Source: Lutraria lutraria
Taxonomy: Eukaryota; Mollusca; Bivalvia; Venerida; Mactridae
Reading direction: 5' to 3'
Length of the DNA stretch: 64,000 nucleotides
Assembly: GCA_964023205.1 (NCBI GenBank)
Contig: OZ026851.1
Location: 9,899,637 to 9,963,636, forward strand
The position numbers were made by a program, and so were the translations under genes. The notes beneath the pieces are model-generated. The model was not told the origin of the DNA and did not search any database. It saw only the letters and a program-made list of their open reading frames with translations. Shown in pieces: positions 49,294 to 60,613 of the stretch (position 1 is the stretch's first letter; every line of letters starts with the position of its first letter).

Positions 49294-51417
49294 TTCAAAC
49301 TGACATTTCTAAAACGTTAATAAAATCCAAAGTAAACGTAGCATGGCCATGCCTTTTGTGCCACAGATTTCCATTGATGTCTATTACTAGAATATGTACT
49401 TTCAATGCTGCCGATGAAATAATGGTAGAGATATTGAACATCAAAGATTGTCCGCAACTCTCGGAGAACTTTCACGGAGATGGTTATTTCTAGAATTTCA
49501 ATAAAGTCAAAAGTAAGCAGAGCATAGCAAATTCAACGCTGCCACCAACTTTTGTTGATGCCAACTACTTGTAAGTAAAGTTGCATGCATGTACCAACAA
49601 GACTTAAGGAGAAAATAACAAATTAGATTTGTCAAAAAATCTTGACGCCAGGAAATTTTCTCCCAAACTGTCAATTCTAGAAATGTAATAAAACCAAAAG
49701 TAACCATAATATACCAAAGCTGTTCTAATCTCAGATTTCCATTGATCCACACTACTTGTATGTAATGGTCCCATGTTTATTCTATCTACAATAAAAGAGT
49801 AAATGCAAGATAAAAATTGGTCCCGTAAAGCATCTGCGCTAACCATTTTTCTCTCAAACTGCCATTTCTAAAATGCTAAAAGTGGTCTTGTGATACCTCA
49901 TATAGTTCGTGTGTTTGATACGAATGCAAATATGTAAATATAAACAAGATTTAAGAAATGTTGGTTTCGGTCAAAATTACAAAAGTTCAACAGGTCCGGA
50001 CCTGGAAGAATTTGTCGTAAAAATTGATTACGTTCAAAAGTGGTCTTGTGATACCTCATATTGTTCGCATGCATGAGAGGAATGCAAAAATGCATATAGA
50101 AACAAGTTTCAAGAAATTTTGTTTTCGGTCAAAATTACAAAAGTCCAACAGCTCCGGACCTGGAAGGATTTGTCGTAAAAATTGATTGCGTTCAAAAGTG
50201 GTCTTGTGATACCTCATATTGTTCGCGTGCTTGAGAGGAATGCAAAAATGTGAACAGAAACAAGTTTTAAGAATTTTTGTTCTCGGACTAATTCATGAAA
50301 TTTCAGCAGGCCCGGCCCTGTAAGAATTTCTGTCAAAAACTGATTTCGTTCAAAAGTGGTCCTGTGATACCTCATATTGTTCGCGTGATTGAGAGGAATG
50401 CAAAAATGCGAACAGAAACAAGTCTTAAGAAATTTTGTTCTCGGACTAATTCATGAAATTTCAGCAGGCCCGGCCCTGTAAGAATTTCTGTCAAAAACTG
50501 ATTTCGTTCAAAAGTGGTCCTGTGATACCTCATATTGTTCGCGTGATTGAGAGGAATGCAAAAATGCGAACAGAAACAAGTCTTAAGAAATTTTGTTCTC
50601 GGACTAATTCATGAAATTTCAGCAGGCCCGGCCCTGTAAGAATTTCTGTCAAAAACTGATTTCGTTCAAAAGTGGTCCTGTGATACCTCATATTGTTCGC
50701 GTGATTGAGAGGAATGCAAAAATGCGAACAGAAACAAGTCTTAAGAAATTTTGTTCTCGGACTAATTCATGAAATTTCCACAGGCGCGGCCCTGTAAGAA
50801 TTTCTGTCAAAAACTGATTTCGTTCAAAAGTGGTCCTGTGATACCTCATATTGTTCGCGTGATTGAGAGGAATACAAAAATGCGAACAGAAACAAGTCTT
50901 AAGAAATTTTGTTCTCGGACTAATTCATGAAATTTCAACAGGCGCGGCCCTGTAAGAATTTCTGTCAAAAACTGATTTCGTTCAAAAGTGGTCCTGTGAT
51001 ACCTCATATTGTTCACGTGATTGAGAGGAATGCAAAAATGCGAACAGAAACAAGTCTTAAGAAATTTTGTTCTCGGACTAATTCATGAAATTTCCAAAGG
51101 CGCGGCCCTGTAAGAATTTCTGTCAAAAACTGATTTCGTTCAAAAGTGGTCCTGTGATACCTCATATTGTTCGTGTGTTTGAGGGGAATGCAAAAATGCA
51201 AACAGAAACAAGTTTTAAGAAATTTTGTTCTCGGACTAATTCATGAAATTTCAGGAAGCGCGGCCCTGTAAGAATTTCTGTCGAAAAAATGATTTCGTTC
51301 AAAAGTGGTCCTGTGATACCTCATATTGTTCGCATGCATGAGAGGAATGCAAAAATGCAAATAGAAACAAGTTTTAAGAAATTTTCTTCTCGGACTAATT
51401 CATGAAATTTCAACAGG
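49294..51417 (+). repeat. HOR unit U30, 2124-bp, 10 S1 monomers
   Basis: S2 49294-49877; S1 49878-51417, order a-b-c-x(AGC)-x(AGC)-x(CCA)-x(CAA)-d-e-f. The last x has GGAATACAAAAATG, d ends CCAAAGGCGCGG, and f reads CTTCTCGGAC. The f change marks all unit boundaries from here to U34. Confidence 0.93.
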
Positions 51418-52909
51418 TTCAAACTGACATTTCTAAAACGTTAATAAAATCCAAAGTAAACGTAGCATGGCCATGCCTTTTGTGCCACAGATTTCCATTG
51501 ATGTCTATTACTAGAATATGTACTTTCAATGCTGCCGATGAAATAATGGTAGAGATATTGAACATCAAAGATTGTCCGCAACTCTCGGAGAACTTTCACG
51601 GAGATGGTTATTTCTAGAATTTCAATAAAGTCAAAAGTAAGCAGAGCATAGCAAATTCAACGCTGCCACCAACTTTTGTTGATGCCAACTACTTGTAAGT
51701 AAAGTTGCATGCATGTACCAACAAGACTTAAGGAGAAAATAACAAATTAGATTTGTCAAAAAATCTTGACGCCAGGAAATTTTCTCCCAAACTGTCAATT
51801 CTAGAAATGTAATAAAACCAAAAGTAACCATAATATACCAAAGCTGTTCTAATCTCAGATTTCCATTGATCCACACTACTTGTATGTAATGGTCCCATGT
51901 TTATTCTATCTACAATAAAAGAGTAAATGCAAGATAAAAATTGGTCCCGTAAAGCATCTGCGCTAACCATTTTTCTCTCAAACTGCCATTTCTAAAATGC
52001 TAAAAGTGGTCTTGTGATACCTCATATAGTTCGTGTGTTTGATACGAATGCAAATATGTAAATATAAACAAGATTTAAGAAATGTTGGTTTCGGTCAAAA
52101 TTACAAAAGTTCAACAGGTCCGGACCTGGAAGAATTTGTCGTAAAAATTGATTACGTTCAAAAGTGGTCTTGTGATACCTCATATTGTTCGCATGCATGA
52201 GAGGAATGCAAAAATGCATATAGAAACAAGTTTCAAGAAATTTTGTTCTCGGACTAATTCATGAAATTTCAACAGGCGCGGCCCTGTAAGAATTTCTGTC
52301 AAAAACTGATTTCGTTCAAAAGTGGTCCTGTGATACCTCATATTGTTCGCGTGATTGAGAGGAATACAAAAATGCGAACAGAAACAAGTCTTAAGAAATT
52401 TTGTTCTCGGACTAATTCATGAAATTTCAACAGGCGCGGCCCTGTAAGAATTTCTGTCAAAAACTGATTTCGTTCAAAAGTGGTCCTGTGATACCTCATA
52501 TTGTTCGCGTGATTGAGAGGAATGCAAAAATGCGAACAGAAACAAGTCTTAAGAAATTTTGTTCTCGGACTAATTCATGAAATTTCAGGAAGCGCGGCCC
52601 TGTAAGAATTTCTGTCATAAACTGATTTCGTTCAAAAGTGGTCCTGTGATACCTCATATTGTTCGCGTCTTTGAGGGGAATGCAAAAATGCAAACAGAAA
52701 CAAGTTTTAAGAAATTTTGTTCTCGGACTAATTCATGAAATTTCAGGAAGCGCAACCCTGTAAGAATTTCTGTCGAAAAAATGATTTCGTTCAAAAGTGG
52801 TCCTGTGATACCTCATATTGTTCGCATGCATGAGAGGAATGCAAAAATGCAAATAGAAACAAGTTTTAAGAAATTTTCTTCTCGGACTAATTCATGAAAT
52901 TTCAACAGG
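51418..52909 (+). repeat. HOR unit U31, 1492-bp, 6 S1 monomers
   Basis: S2 51418-52001; S1 52002-52909, order a-b2-x(GGAATACAAA)-x(AGGAAG, GTCATAAACTG)-e-f. Monomer e has GCGTCTTTGAGG and AGGAAGCGCAACC. The S1 run is almost identical to that of U32, so the two lie on a 1860-bp tandem duplication. Confidence 0.93.
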
Positions 52910-54769
52910 TTCAAACTGACATTTCTAAAACGTTAATAAAATCCAAAGTAAACGTAGCATGGCCATGCCTTTTGTGCCACAGATTTCCATTGATGTCTAT
53001 TACTAGAATATGTACTTTCAATGCTGCCGATGAAATAATGGTAGAGATATTGAACATCAAAGATTGTCCGCAACTCTCGGAGAACTTTCACGGAGATGGT
53101 TATTTCTAGAATTTCAATAAAGTCAAAAGTAAGCAGAGCATAGCAAATTCAACGCTGCCACCAACTTTTGTTGATGCCAACTACTTGTAAGTAAAGTTGC
53201 ATGCATGTACCAACAAGACTTAAGGAGAAAATAACAAATTAGATTTGTCAAAAAATCTTGACGCCAGGAAATTTTCTCCCAAACTGTCAATTCTAGAAAT
53301 GTAATAAAATCCAAAGTAAACGTAGCATGGCCATGCCTTTTGTGCCACAGATTTCCATTGATGTCTATTACTAGAATATGTACTTTCAATGCTGCCGATG
53401 AAATAATGGTAGAGATATTGAACATCAAAGATTGTCCGCAACTCTCGGAGAACTTTCACGGAGATGGTTATTTCTAGAATTTCAATAAAGTCAAAAGTAA
53501 GCAGAGCATAGCAAATTCAACGCTGCCACCAACTTTTGTTGATGCCAACTACTTGTAAGTAAAGTTGCATGCATGTACCAACAAGACTTAAGGAGAAAAT
53601 AACAAATTAGATTTGTCAAAAAATCTTGACGCCAGGAAATTTTCTCCCAAACTGTCAATTCTAGAAATGTAATAAAACCAAAAGTAACCATAATATACCA
53701 AAGCTGTTCTAATCTCAGATTTCCATTGATCCACACTACTTGTATGTAATGGTCCCATGTTTATTCTATCTACAATAAAAGAGTAAATGCAAGATAAAAA
53801 TTGGTCCCGTAAAGCATCTGCGCTAACCATTTTTCTCTCAAACTGCCATTTCTAAAATGCTAAAAGTGGTCTTGTGATACCTCATATAGTTCGTGTGTTT
53901 GATACGAATGCAAATATGTAAATATAAACAAGATTTAAGAAATGTTGGTTTCGGTCAAAATTACAAAAGTTCAACAGGTCCGGACCTGGAAGAATTTGTC
54001 GTAAAAATTGATTACGTTCAAAAGTGGTCTTGTGATACCTCATATTGTTCGCATGCATGAGAGGAATGCAAAAATGCATATAGAAACAAGTTTCAAGAAA
54101 TTTTGTTCTCGGACTAATTCATGAAATTTCAACAGGCGCGGCCCTGTAAGAATTTCTGTCAAAAACTGATTTCGTTCAAAAGTGGTCCTGTGATACCTCA
54201 TATTGTTCGCGTGATTGAGAGGAATACAAAAATGCGAACAGAAACAAGTCTTAAGAAATTTTGTTCTCGGACTAATTCATGAAATTTCAACAGGCGCGGC
54301 CCTGTAAGAATTTCTGTCAAAAACTGATTTCGTTCAAAAGTGGTCCTGTGATACCTCATATTGTTCGCGTGATTGAGAGGAATGCAAAAATGCGAACAGA
54401 AACAAGTCTTAAGAAATTTTGTTCTCGGACTAATTCATGAAATTTCAGGAAGCGCGGCCCTGTAAGAATTTCTGTCATAAACTGATTTCGTTCAAAAGTG
54501 GTCCTGTGATACCTCATATTGTTCGCGTCTTTGAGGGGAATGCAAAAATGCAAACAGAAACAAGTTTTAAGAAATTTTGTTCTCGGACTAATTCATGAAA
54601 TTTCAGGAAGCGCAACCCTGTAAGAATTTCTGTCGAAAAAATGATTTCGTTCAAAAGTGGTCCTGTGATACCTCATATTGTTCGCATGCATGAGAGGAAT
54701 GCAAAAATGCAAATAGAAACAAGTTTTAAGAAATTTTCTTCTCGGACTAATTCATGAAATTTCAACAGG
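52910..54769 (+). repeat. HOR unit U32, 1860-bp with duplicated S2 monomers
   Basis: The S2 block is enlarged to 952 bp (52910-53861) by a 368-bp tandem duplication. S1 53862-54769, order a-b2-x-x-e-f as in U31. Without the duplication the unit would be 1492 bp. Confidence 0.94.
52942..53677 (+). repeat. 368-bp tandem duplication of two S2 monomers (first copy)
   Basis: S2 monomers 1 and 2 (181 + 187 = 368 bp) occur twice in tandem. The junction lies in TAATAAAA (53302-53309), where monomer 3 passes into monomer-1 sequence TCCAAAGTAAACG. TAATAAAA is common to both monomers, as expected for exchange out of register by two monomers. Confidence 0.93.
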
Positions 54770-56787
54770 TTCAAACTGACATTTCTAAAACGTTAATAAA
54801 ATCCAAAGTAAACGTAGCATGGCCATGCCTTTTGTGCCACAGATTTCCATTGATGTCTATTACTAGAATATGTACTTTCGATGCTGCCGATGAAATAATG
54901 GTAGAGATATTGAACATCAAAGATTGTCCGCAACTCTCGGAGAACTTTCACGGAGATGGTTATTTCTAGAATTTCAATAAAGTCAAAAGTAAGCAGAGCA
55001 TAGCAAATTCAACGCTGCCACCAACTTTTGTTGATGCCAACTACTTGTAAGTAAAGTTGCATGCATGTACCAACAAGACTTAAGGAGAAAATAACAAATT
55101 AGATTTGTCAAAAAATCTTGACGCCAGGAAATTTTCTCCCAAACTGTCAATTCTAGAAATGTAATAAAATCCAAAGTAAACGTAGCATGGCCATGCCTTT
55201 TGTGCCACAGATTTCCATTGATGTCTATTACTAGATTATGTACTTTCAATGCTGCCGATGAAATAATGGTAGAGATATTGAACATCAAAGATTGTCCGCA
55301 ACTCTCGGAGAACTTTCACGGAGATGGTTATTTCTAGAATTTCAATAAAGTCAAAAGTAAGCAGAGCATAGCAAATTCAACGCTGCCACCAACTTTTGTT
55401 GATGCCAACTACTTGTAAGTAAAGTTGCATGCATGTACCAACAAGACTTAAGGAGAAAATAACAAATTAGATTTGTCAAAAAATCTTGACGCCAGGAAAT
55501 TTTCTCCCAAACTGTCAATTCTAGAAATGTAATAAAACCAAAAGTAACCATAATATACCAAAGCTGTTTTAATCTCAGATTTCCATTGATCCACACTACT
55601 TGTATGTAATGGTCCCATGTTTATTCTATCTACAATAAAAGAGTAAATGCAAGATAAAAATTGGTCCCGTAAAGCATCTGCGCTAACCATTTTTCTCTCA
55701 AACTGCCATTTCTAAAATGCTAAAAGTGGTCTTGTGATACCTCATATAGTTCGTGTGTTTGATACGAATGCAAATATGTAAATATAAACAAGATTTAAGA
55801 AATGTTGGTTTCGGTCAAAATTACAAAAGTTCAACAGGTCCGGACCTGGAAGGATTTGTCGTAAAAATTGATTGCGTTCAAAAGTGGTCTTGTGATACCT
55901 CATATTGTTCGCGTGCTTGAGAGGAATGCAAAAATGTGAACAGAAACAAGTTTTAAGAATTTTTGTTCTCGGACTAATTCATGAAATTTCAGCAGGCGCG
56001 GCCCTGTAAGAATTTCTGTCAAAAACTGATTTCGTTCAAAAGTGGTCCTGTGATACCTCATATTGTTCGCGTGATTGAGAGGAATTCAAAAATGCGAACA
56101 GAAACAAGTCTAAAGAAATTTTGTTCTCGGACTAATTCATGAAATTTCAACAGGCGCGGCCCTGTAAGAATTTCTGTCAAAAACTGATTTCGTTCAAAAG
56201 TGGTCCTGTGATACCTCATATTGTTCGCGTGATTGAGAGGAATGCAAAAATGCGAACAGAAACAAGTCTTAAGAAATTTTGTTCTCGGACTAATTCATGA
56301 AATTTCAACAGGCGCGGCCCTGTAAGAATTTCTGTCAAAAACTGATTTCGTTCAAAAGTGGTCCTGTGATACCTCATATTGTTCGCGTGATTGAGAGGAA
56401 TGCAAAAATGCGAACAGAAACAAGTCTTAAGAAATTTTGTTCTCGGACTAATTCATGAAATTTCAGGAAGCGCGGCCCTGTAAGAATTTCTGTCATAAAC
56501 TGATTTCGTTCAAAAGTGGTCCTGTGATACCTCATATTGTTCGCGTGTTTGAGGGGAATGCAAAAATGCAAACAGAAACAAGTTTTAAGAAATTTCGTTC
56601 TCGGACTAATTCATGAAATTTCAGGAAGCGCAACCCTGTAAGAATTTCTGTGGAAAAAATGATTTCGTTCAAAAGTGGTCCTGTGATACCTCATATTGTT
56701 CGCATGCATGAGAGGAATGCAAAAATGCAAATAGAAACAAGTTTTAAGAAATTTTCTTCTCGGACTAATTCATGAAATTTCAACAGG
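54770..56787 (+). repeat. HOR unit U33, 2018-bp with duplicated S2 monomers
   Basis: S2 54770-55721 (952 bp); S1 55722-56787, order a/b hybrid-c-x-x(CAA)-x(AGGAAG)-e-f. The first monomer begins as a and ends as b (GGAAGGATTTG, GATTGCG), so one edge monomer has been lost by recombination. Private changes include ACTTTCGATGC (54868 area) and GGAATTCAAAAATG (56083 area). Confidence 0.93.
54802..55537 (+). repeat. 368-bp tandem duplication of two S2 monomers (second copy)
   Basis: Same duplication and same TAATAAAA junction (55162-55169) as in the previous unit. The second half carries TACTAGATTATG, a change shared with the next unit. Confidence 0.93.
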
Positions 56788-59438
56788 TTCAAACTGACAT
56801 TTCTAGAATGTTAATAAAATCCAAAGTAAACGTAGCATGGCCATGCCTTTTGTGCCACAGATTTCCATTGAAGTCTATTACTAGAATATGTACTTTCAAT
56901 GCTGCCGATGAAATAATGGTAGAGATATTGAACATCAAAGATTGTCCGCAACTCTCGGAGAACTTTCACGGAGATGGTTATTTCTAGAATTTCAATAAAG
57001 TCAAAAGTAAGCAGAGCATAGCAAATTCAACGCTGCCACCAACTTTTGTTGATGCCAACTACTTGTAAGTAAAGTTGCATGCATGTACCAACAAGACTTA
57101 AGGAGAAAATAACAAATTAGATTTGTCAAAAAATCTTGACGCCAGGAAATTTTCTCCCAAACTGTCAATTCTAGAAATGTAATAAAATCCAAAGTAAACG
57201 TAGCATGGCCATGCCTTTTGTGCCACAGATTTCCATTGATGTCTATTACTAGATTATGTACTTTCAATGCTGCCGATGAAATAATGGTAGAGATATTGAA
57301 CATCAATGATTGTCCGCAACTCTCGGAGAACTTTCACGGAGATGGTTATTTCTAGAATTTCAATAAAGTCAAAAGTAAGCAGAGCATAGCAAATTCAACG
57401 CTGCCACCAACTTTTGTTGATGCCAACTACTTGTAAGTAAAGTTGCATGCATGTACCAACAAGACTTAAGGAGAAAATAACAAATTAGATTTGTCAAAAA
57501 ATCTTGACGCCAGGAAATTTTCTCCCAAACTGTCAATTCTAGAAATGTAATAAAACCAAAAGTAACCATAATATACCAAAGCTGTTCTAATCTCAGGTTT
57601 CCATTGATCCACACTACTTGTATGTAATGGTCCCATGTTTATTCTATCTACAATAAAAGAGTAAATGCAAGATAAAAATTGGTCCCGTAAAGCATCTGCG
57701 CTAACCATTTTTCTCTCAAACTGCCATTTCTAAAATGCTAAAAGTGGTCTTGTGATACCTCATATAGTTCGTGTGTTTGATACGAATGCAAATATGTAAA
57801 TATAAACAAGATTTAAGAAATGTTGGTTTCGGTCAAAATTACAAAAGTTCAACAGGTCCGGACCTGGAAGAATTTGTCGTAAAAATTGATTACGTTCAAA
57901 AGTGGTCTTGTGATACCTCATATTGTTTGCATGCATGAGAGGAATGCAAAAATGCAAATAGAAACAAGTTTCAAGAAATTTTGTATTCGGTCAAAATTAC
58001 AAAAGTCCAACAGGTCCGGACCTGGAAGGATTTGTCGTAAAAATTGATTGCGTTCAAAAGTGGTCTTGTGATACCTCATATTGTTCGCGTGCTTGAGAGG
58101 AATGCAAAAATGTGAACAGAAACAAGTTTTAAGAATTTTTGTTCTCGGACTAATTCATGAAATTTCAGCAGGCGCGGCCCTGTAAGAATTTCTGTCAAAA
58201 ACTGATTTCGTTCAAAAGTGGTCCTGTGATACCTCATATTGTTCGCGTGATTGAGAGGAATGCAAAAATGCGAACAGAAACAAGTCTTAAGAAATTTTGT
58301 TCTCGGACTAATTCATGAAATTTCAACAGGCGCGGCCCTGTAAGAATTTCTGTCAAAAACTAATTTCGTTCAAAAGTGGTCCTGTGATACCTCATTTTGT
58401 TCGCGTGATTGAGAGGAATGCAAAAATGCGAACAGAAACAAGTCTTAAGAAATTTTGTTCTCGGACTAATTCATGAAATTTCAGGAAGCGCGGCCCTGTA
58501 AGAATTTCTGTCATAAACTGATTTCGTTCAAAAGTGGTCCTGTGATACCTCATATTGTTCGCGTGTTTGAGGGGAATGCAAAAATGCAAACAGAAACAAG
58601 TTTTAAGAAATTTTGTTCTCGGACTAATTCATGAAATTTCCAGAGGCGCGGCCCTGTAAGAATTTCTGTCAAAAACTGATTTCGTTCAAAAGTTGTCCTG
58701 TGATACCTCATATTGTTCGTGTGTTTGAGGGGAATGCAAAAATGCAAACAGAAACAAGTTTTAAGAAATTTTGTTCTCGGACTAATTCATGAAATTTCAG
58801 GAAGCGCTGCCCTGTAAGAATTTCTGTCGAAAAAATGATTTCGTTCAAAAGTGGTCCTGTGATACCTCATATTGTTCGCATGCATGAGAGGAATGCAAAA
58901 ATGCAAATAGAAACAAGTTTTAAGAAATTTTGTTCTCGGACTAATTCATGAAATTTCAACAGGCGCGGCCCTGTAAGAATTTCTGTCAAAAACTGATTTC
59001 GTTCAAAAGTGGTCCTGTGATACCTCATATTGTTCGCGTGATTGAGTGGAATGCAAAAATGCGAACAGAAACAAGTCTTAAGAAATTTTGTTCTCGGACT
59101 AATTAATGAAATTTCCACAGGCGCGGCCCTGTAAGAATTTCTGTCAAAAACTGATTTCGTTAAAAAGTGGTCCTGTGATACCTCATATTGTTCGTGTGTT
59201 TGAGGGGAATGCAAAAATGCAAACAGAAACAAGTTTTAAGAAATTTTGTTCTCGGACTAATTCATGAAATTTCAGGAAGCGCGGCCCTGTAAGAATTTCT
59301 GTCGAAAAAATGATTTCGTTCAAAAGTGGTCCTGTGATACCTCATATTGTTCGCATGCATGAGAGGAATGCAAAAATGCAAATAGAAACAAGTTTTAAGA
59401 AATTTTCTTCTCGGACTAATTCATGAAATTTCAACAGG
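56788..59438 (+). repeat. HOR unit U34, longest unit, 2651-bp, 11 S1 monomers
   Basis: S2 56788-57739 (952 bp); S1 57740-59438, order a-b-c-x-x-e-e'-f'-x-e''-f. This is the only unit with three e-type monomers and an f-like monomer inside the run (f' ends as x). It is the richest in private changes, for example TTTGCATGCATG, TGTATTCGG, AGTTGTCC, AGCGCTGCC, GAGTGGAATG and ATTAATGAAA. Confidence 0.92.
56820..57555 (+). repeat. 368-bp tandem duplication of two S2 monomers (third copy)
   Basis: Third unit in a row with the duplicated pair; junction TAATAAAA at 57180-57187. It carries TACTAGATTATG as in the second copy, plus private changes such as TTTCTAGAATGTTAAT and CATTGAAGTC in its first half. 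Confidence 0.93.
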
Positions 59439-60613
59439 TTCAAACTGACATTTCTAAAACGTTAATAAAATCCAAAGTAAACGTAGCATGGCCATGCCTT
59501 TTGTGCCACAGATTTCCATTGATGTCTATTACTAGAATATGTACTTTCAATGCTGCCGATGAAATAATGGTAGAGATATTGAACATCAAAGATTGTCCGC
59601 AACTCTCGGAGAACTTTCACGGAGATGGTTATTTCTAGAATTTCAATAAAGTCAAAAGTAAGCAGAGCATAGCAAATTCAACACTGCCACCAACTTTTGT
59701 TGATGCCAACTACTTGTAAGTAAAGTTGCATGCATGTACCAACAAGACTTAAGGAGAAAATAACAAATTAGATTTGTCAAAAAATCTTGACGCCAGGAAA
59801 TTTTCTCCCAAACTGTCAATTCTAGAAATGTAATAAAACCAAAAGTAACCATAATATACCAAAGCTGTTCTAATCTCAGATTTCCATTGATCCACACTAC
59901 TTGTATGTAATGGTCCCATGTTTATTCTATCTACAATAAAAGAGTAAATGCAAGATAAAAATTGGTCCCGTAAAGCATCTGCGCTAACCATTTTTCTCTC
60001 AAACTGCCATTTCTAAAATGCTAAAAGTGGTCTTGTGATACCTCATATAGTTCGTGTGTTTGATACGAATGCAAATATGTAAATATAAACAAGATTTAAG
60101 AAATGTTGGTTTCGGTCAAAATTACAAAAGTTCAACAGGTCCGGACCTGGAAGAATTTGTCGTAAAAATTGATTACGTTCAAAAGTGGTCTTGTGATACC
60201 TCATATTGTTCGCATGCATGAGAGGAATGCAAAAATGCATATAGAAACAAGTTTCAAGAAATTTTGTTCTCGGACTAATTCATGAAATTTCAACAGGCGC
60301 GGCCCTGTAAGAATTTCTGTCAAAAACTGATTTCGTTCAAAAGTGGTCCTGTGATACCTCATATTGTTCGCGTGATTGAGAGGAATGCAAAAATGCGAAC
60401 AGAAACAAGTCTTAAGAAATTTTGTTCTCGGACTAATTCATGAAATTTCCACAGGCGCGGCCCTGTAAGAATTTCTGTCAAAAACTGATTTCGTTCAAAA
60501 GTGGTCCTGTGATACCTCATATTGTTCGCGTGATTGAGAGGAATGCAAAAATGCAAATAGAAACAAGTTTTAAGAAATTTTCTTCTCAGACTAATTCATG
60601 AAATTTCAACAGG
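59439..60613 (+). repeat. HOR unit U35, shortest class 1175-bp
   Basis: S2 59439-60022 (normal 584 bp; private TTCAACACTGCC near 59681); S1 60023-60613, order a-b2-x(CCA)-f. It has the same length as U27 but the b breakpoint differs (b2 instead of b1), so the two 4-monomer units arose independently. Confidence 0.93.

Noticed and set aside
58867..59232. 121-codon minus-strand frame
   Set aside because: It results from small private changes across three neighbouring S1 monomers in U34, and its translation is the same S1 sequence repeated. Not a gene.
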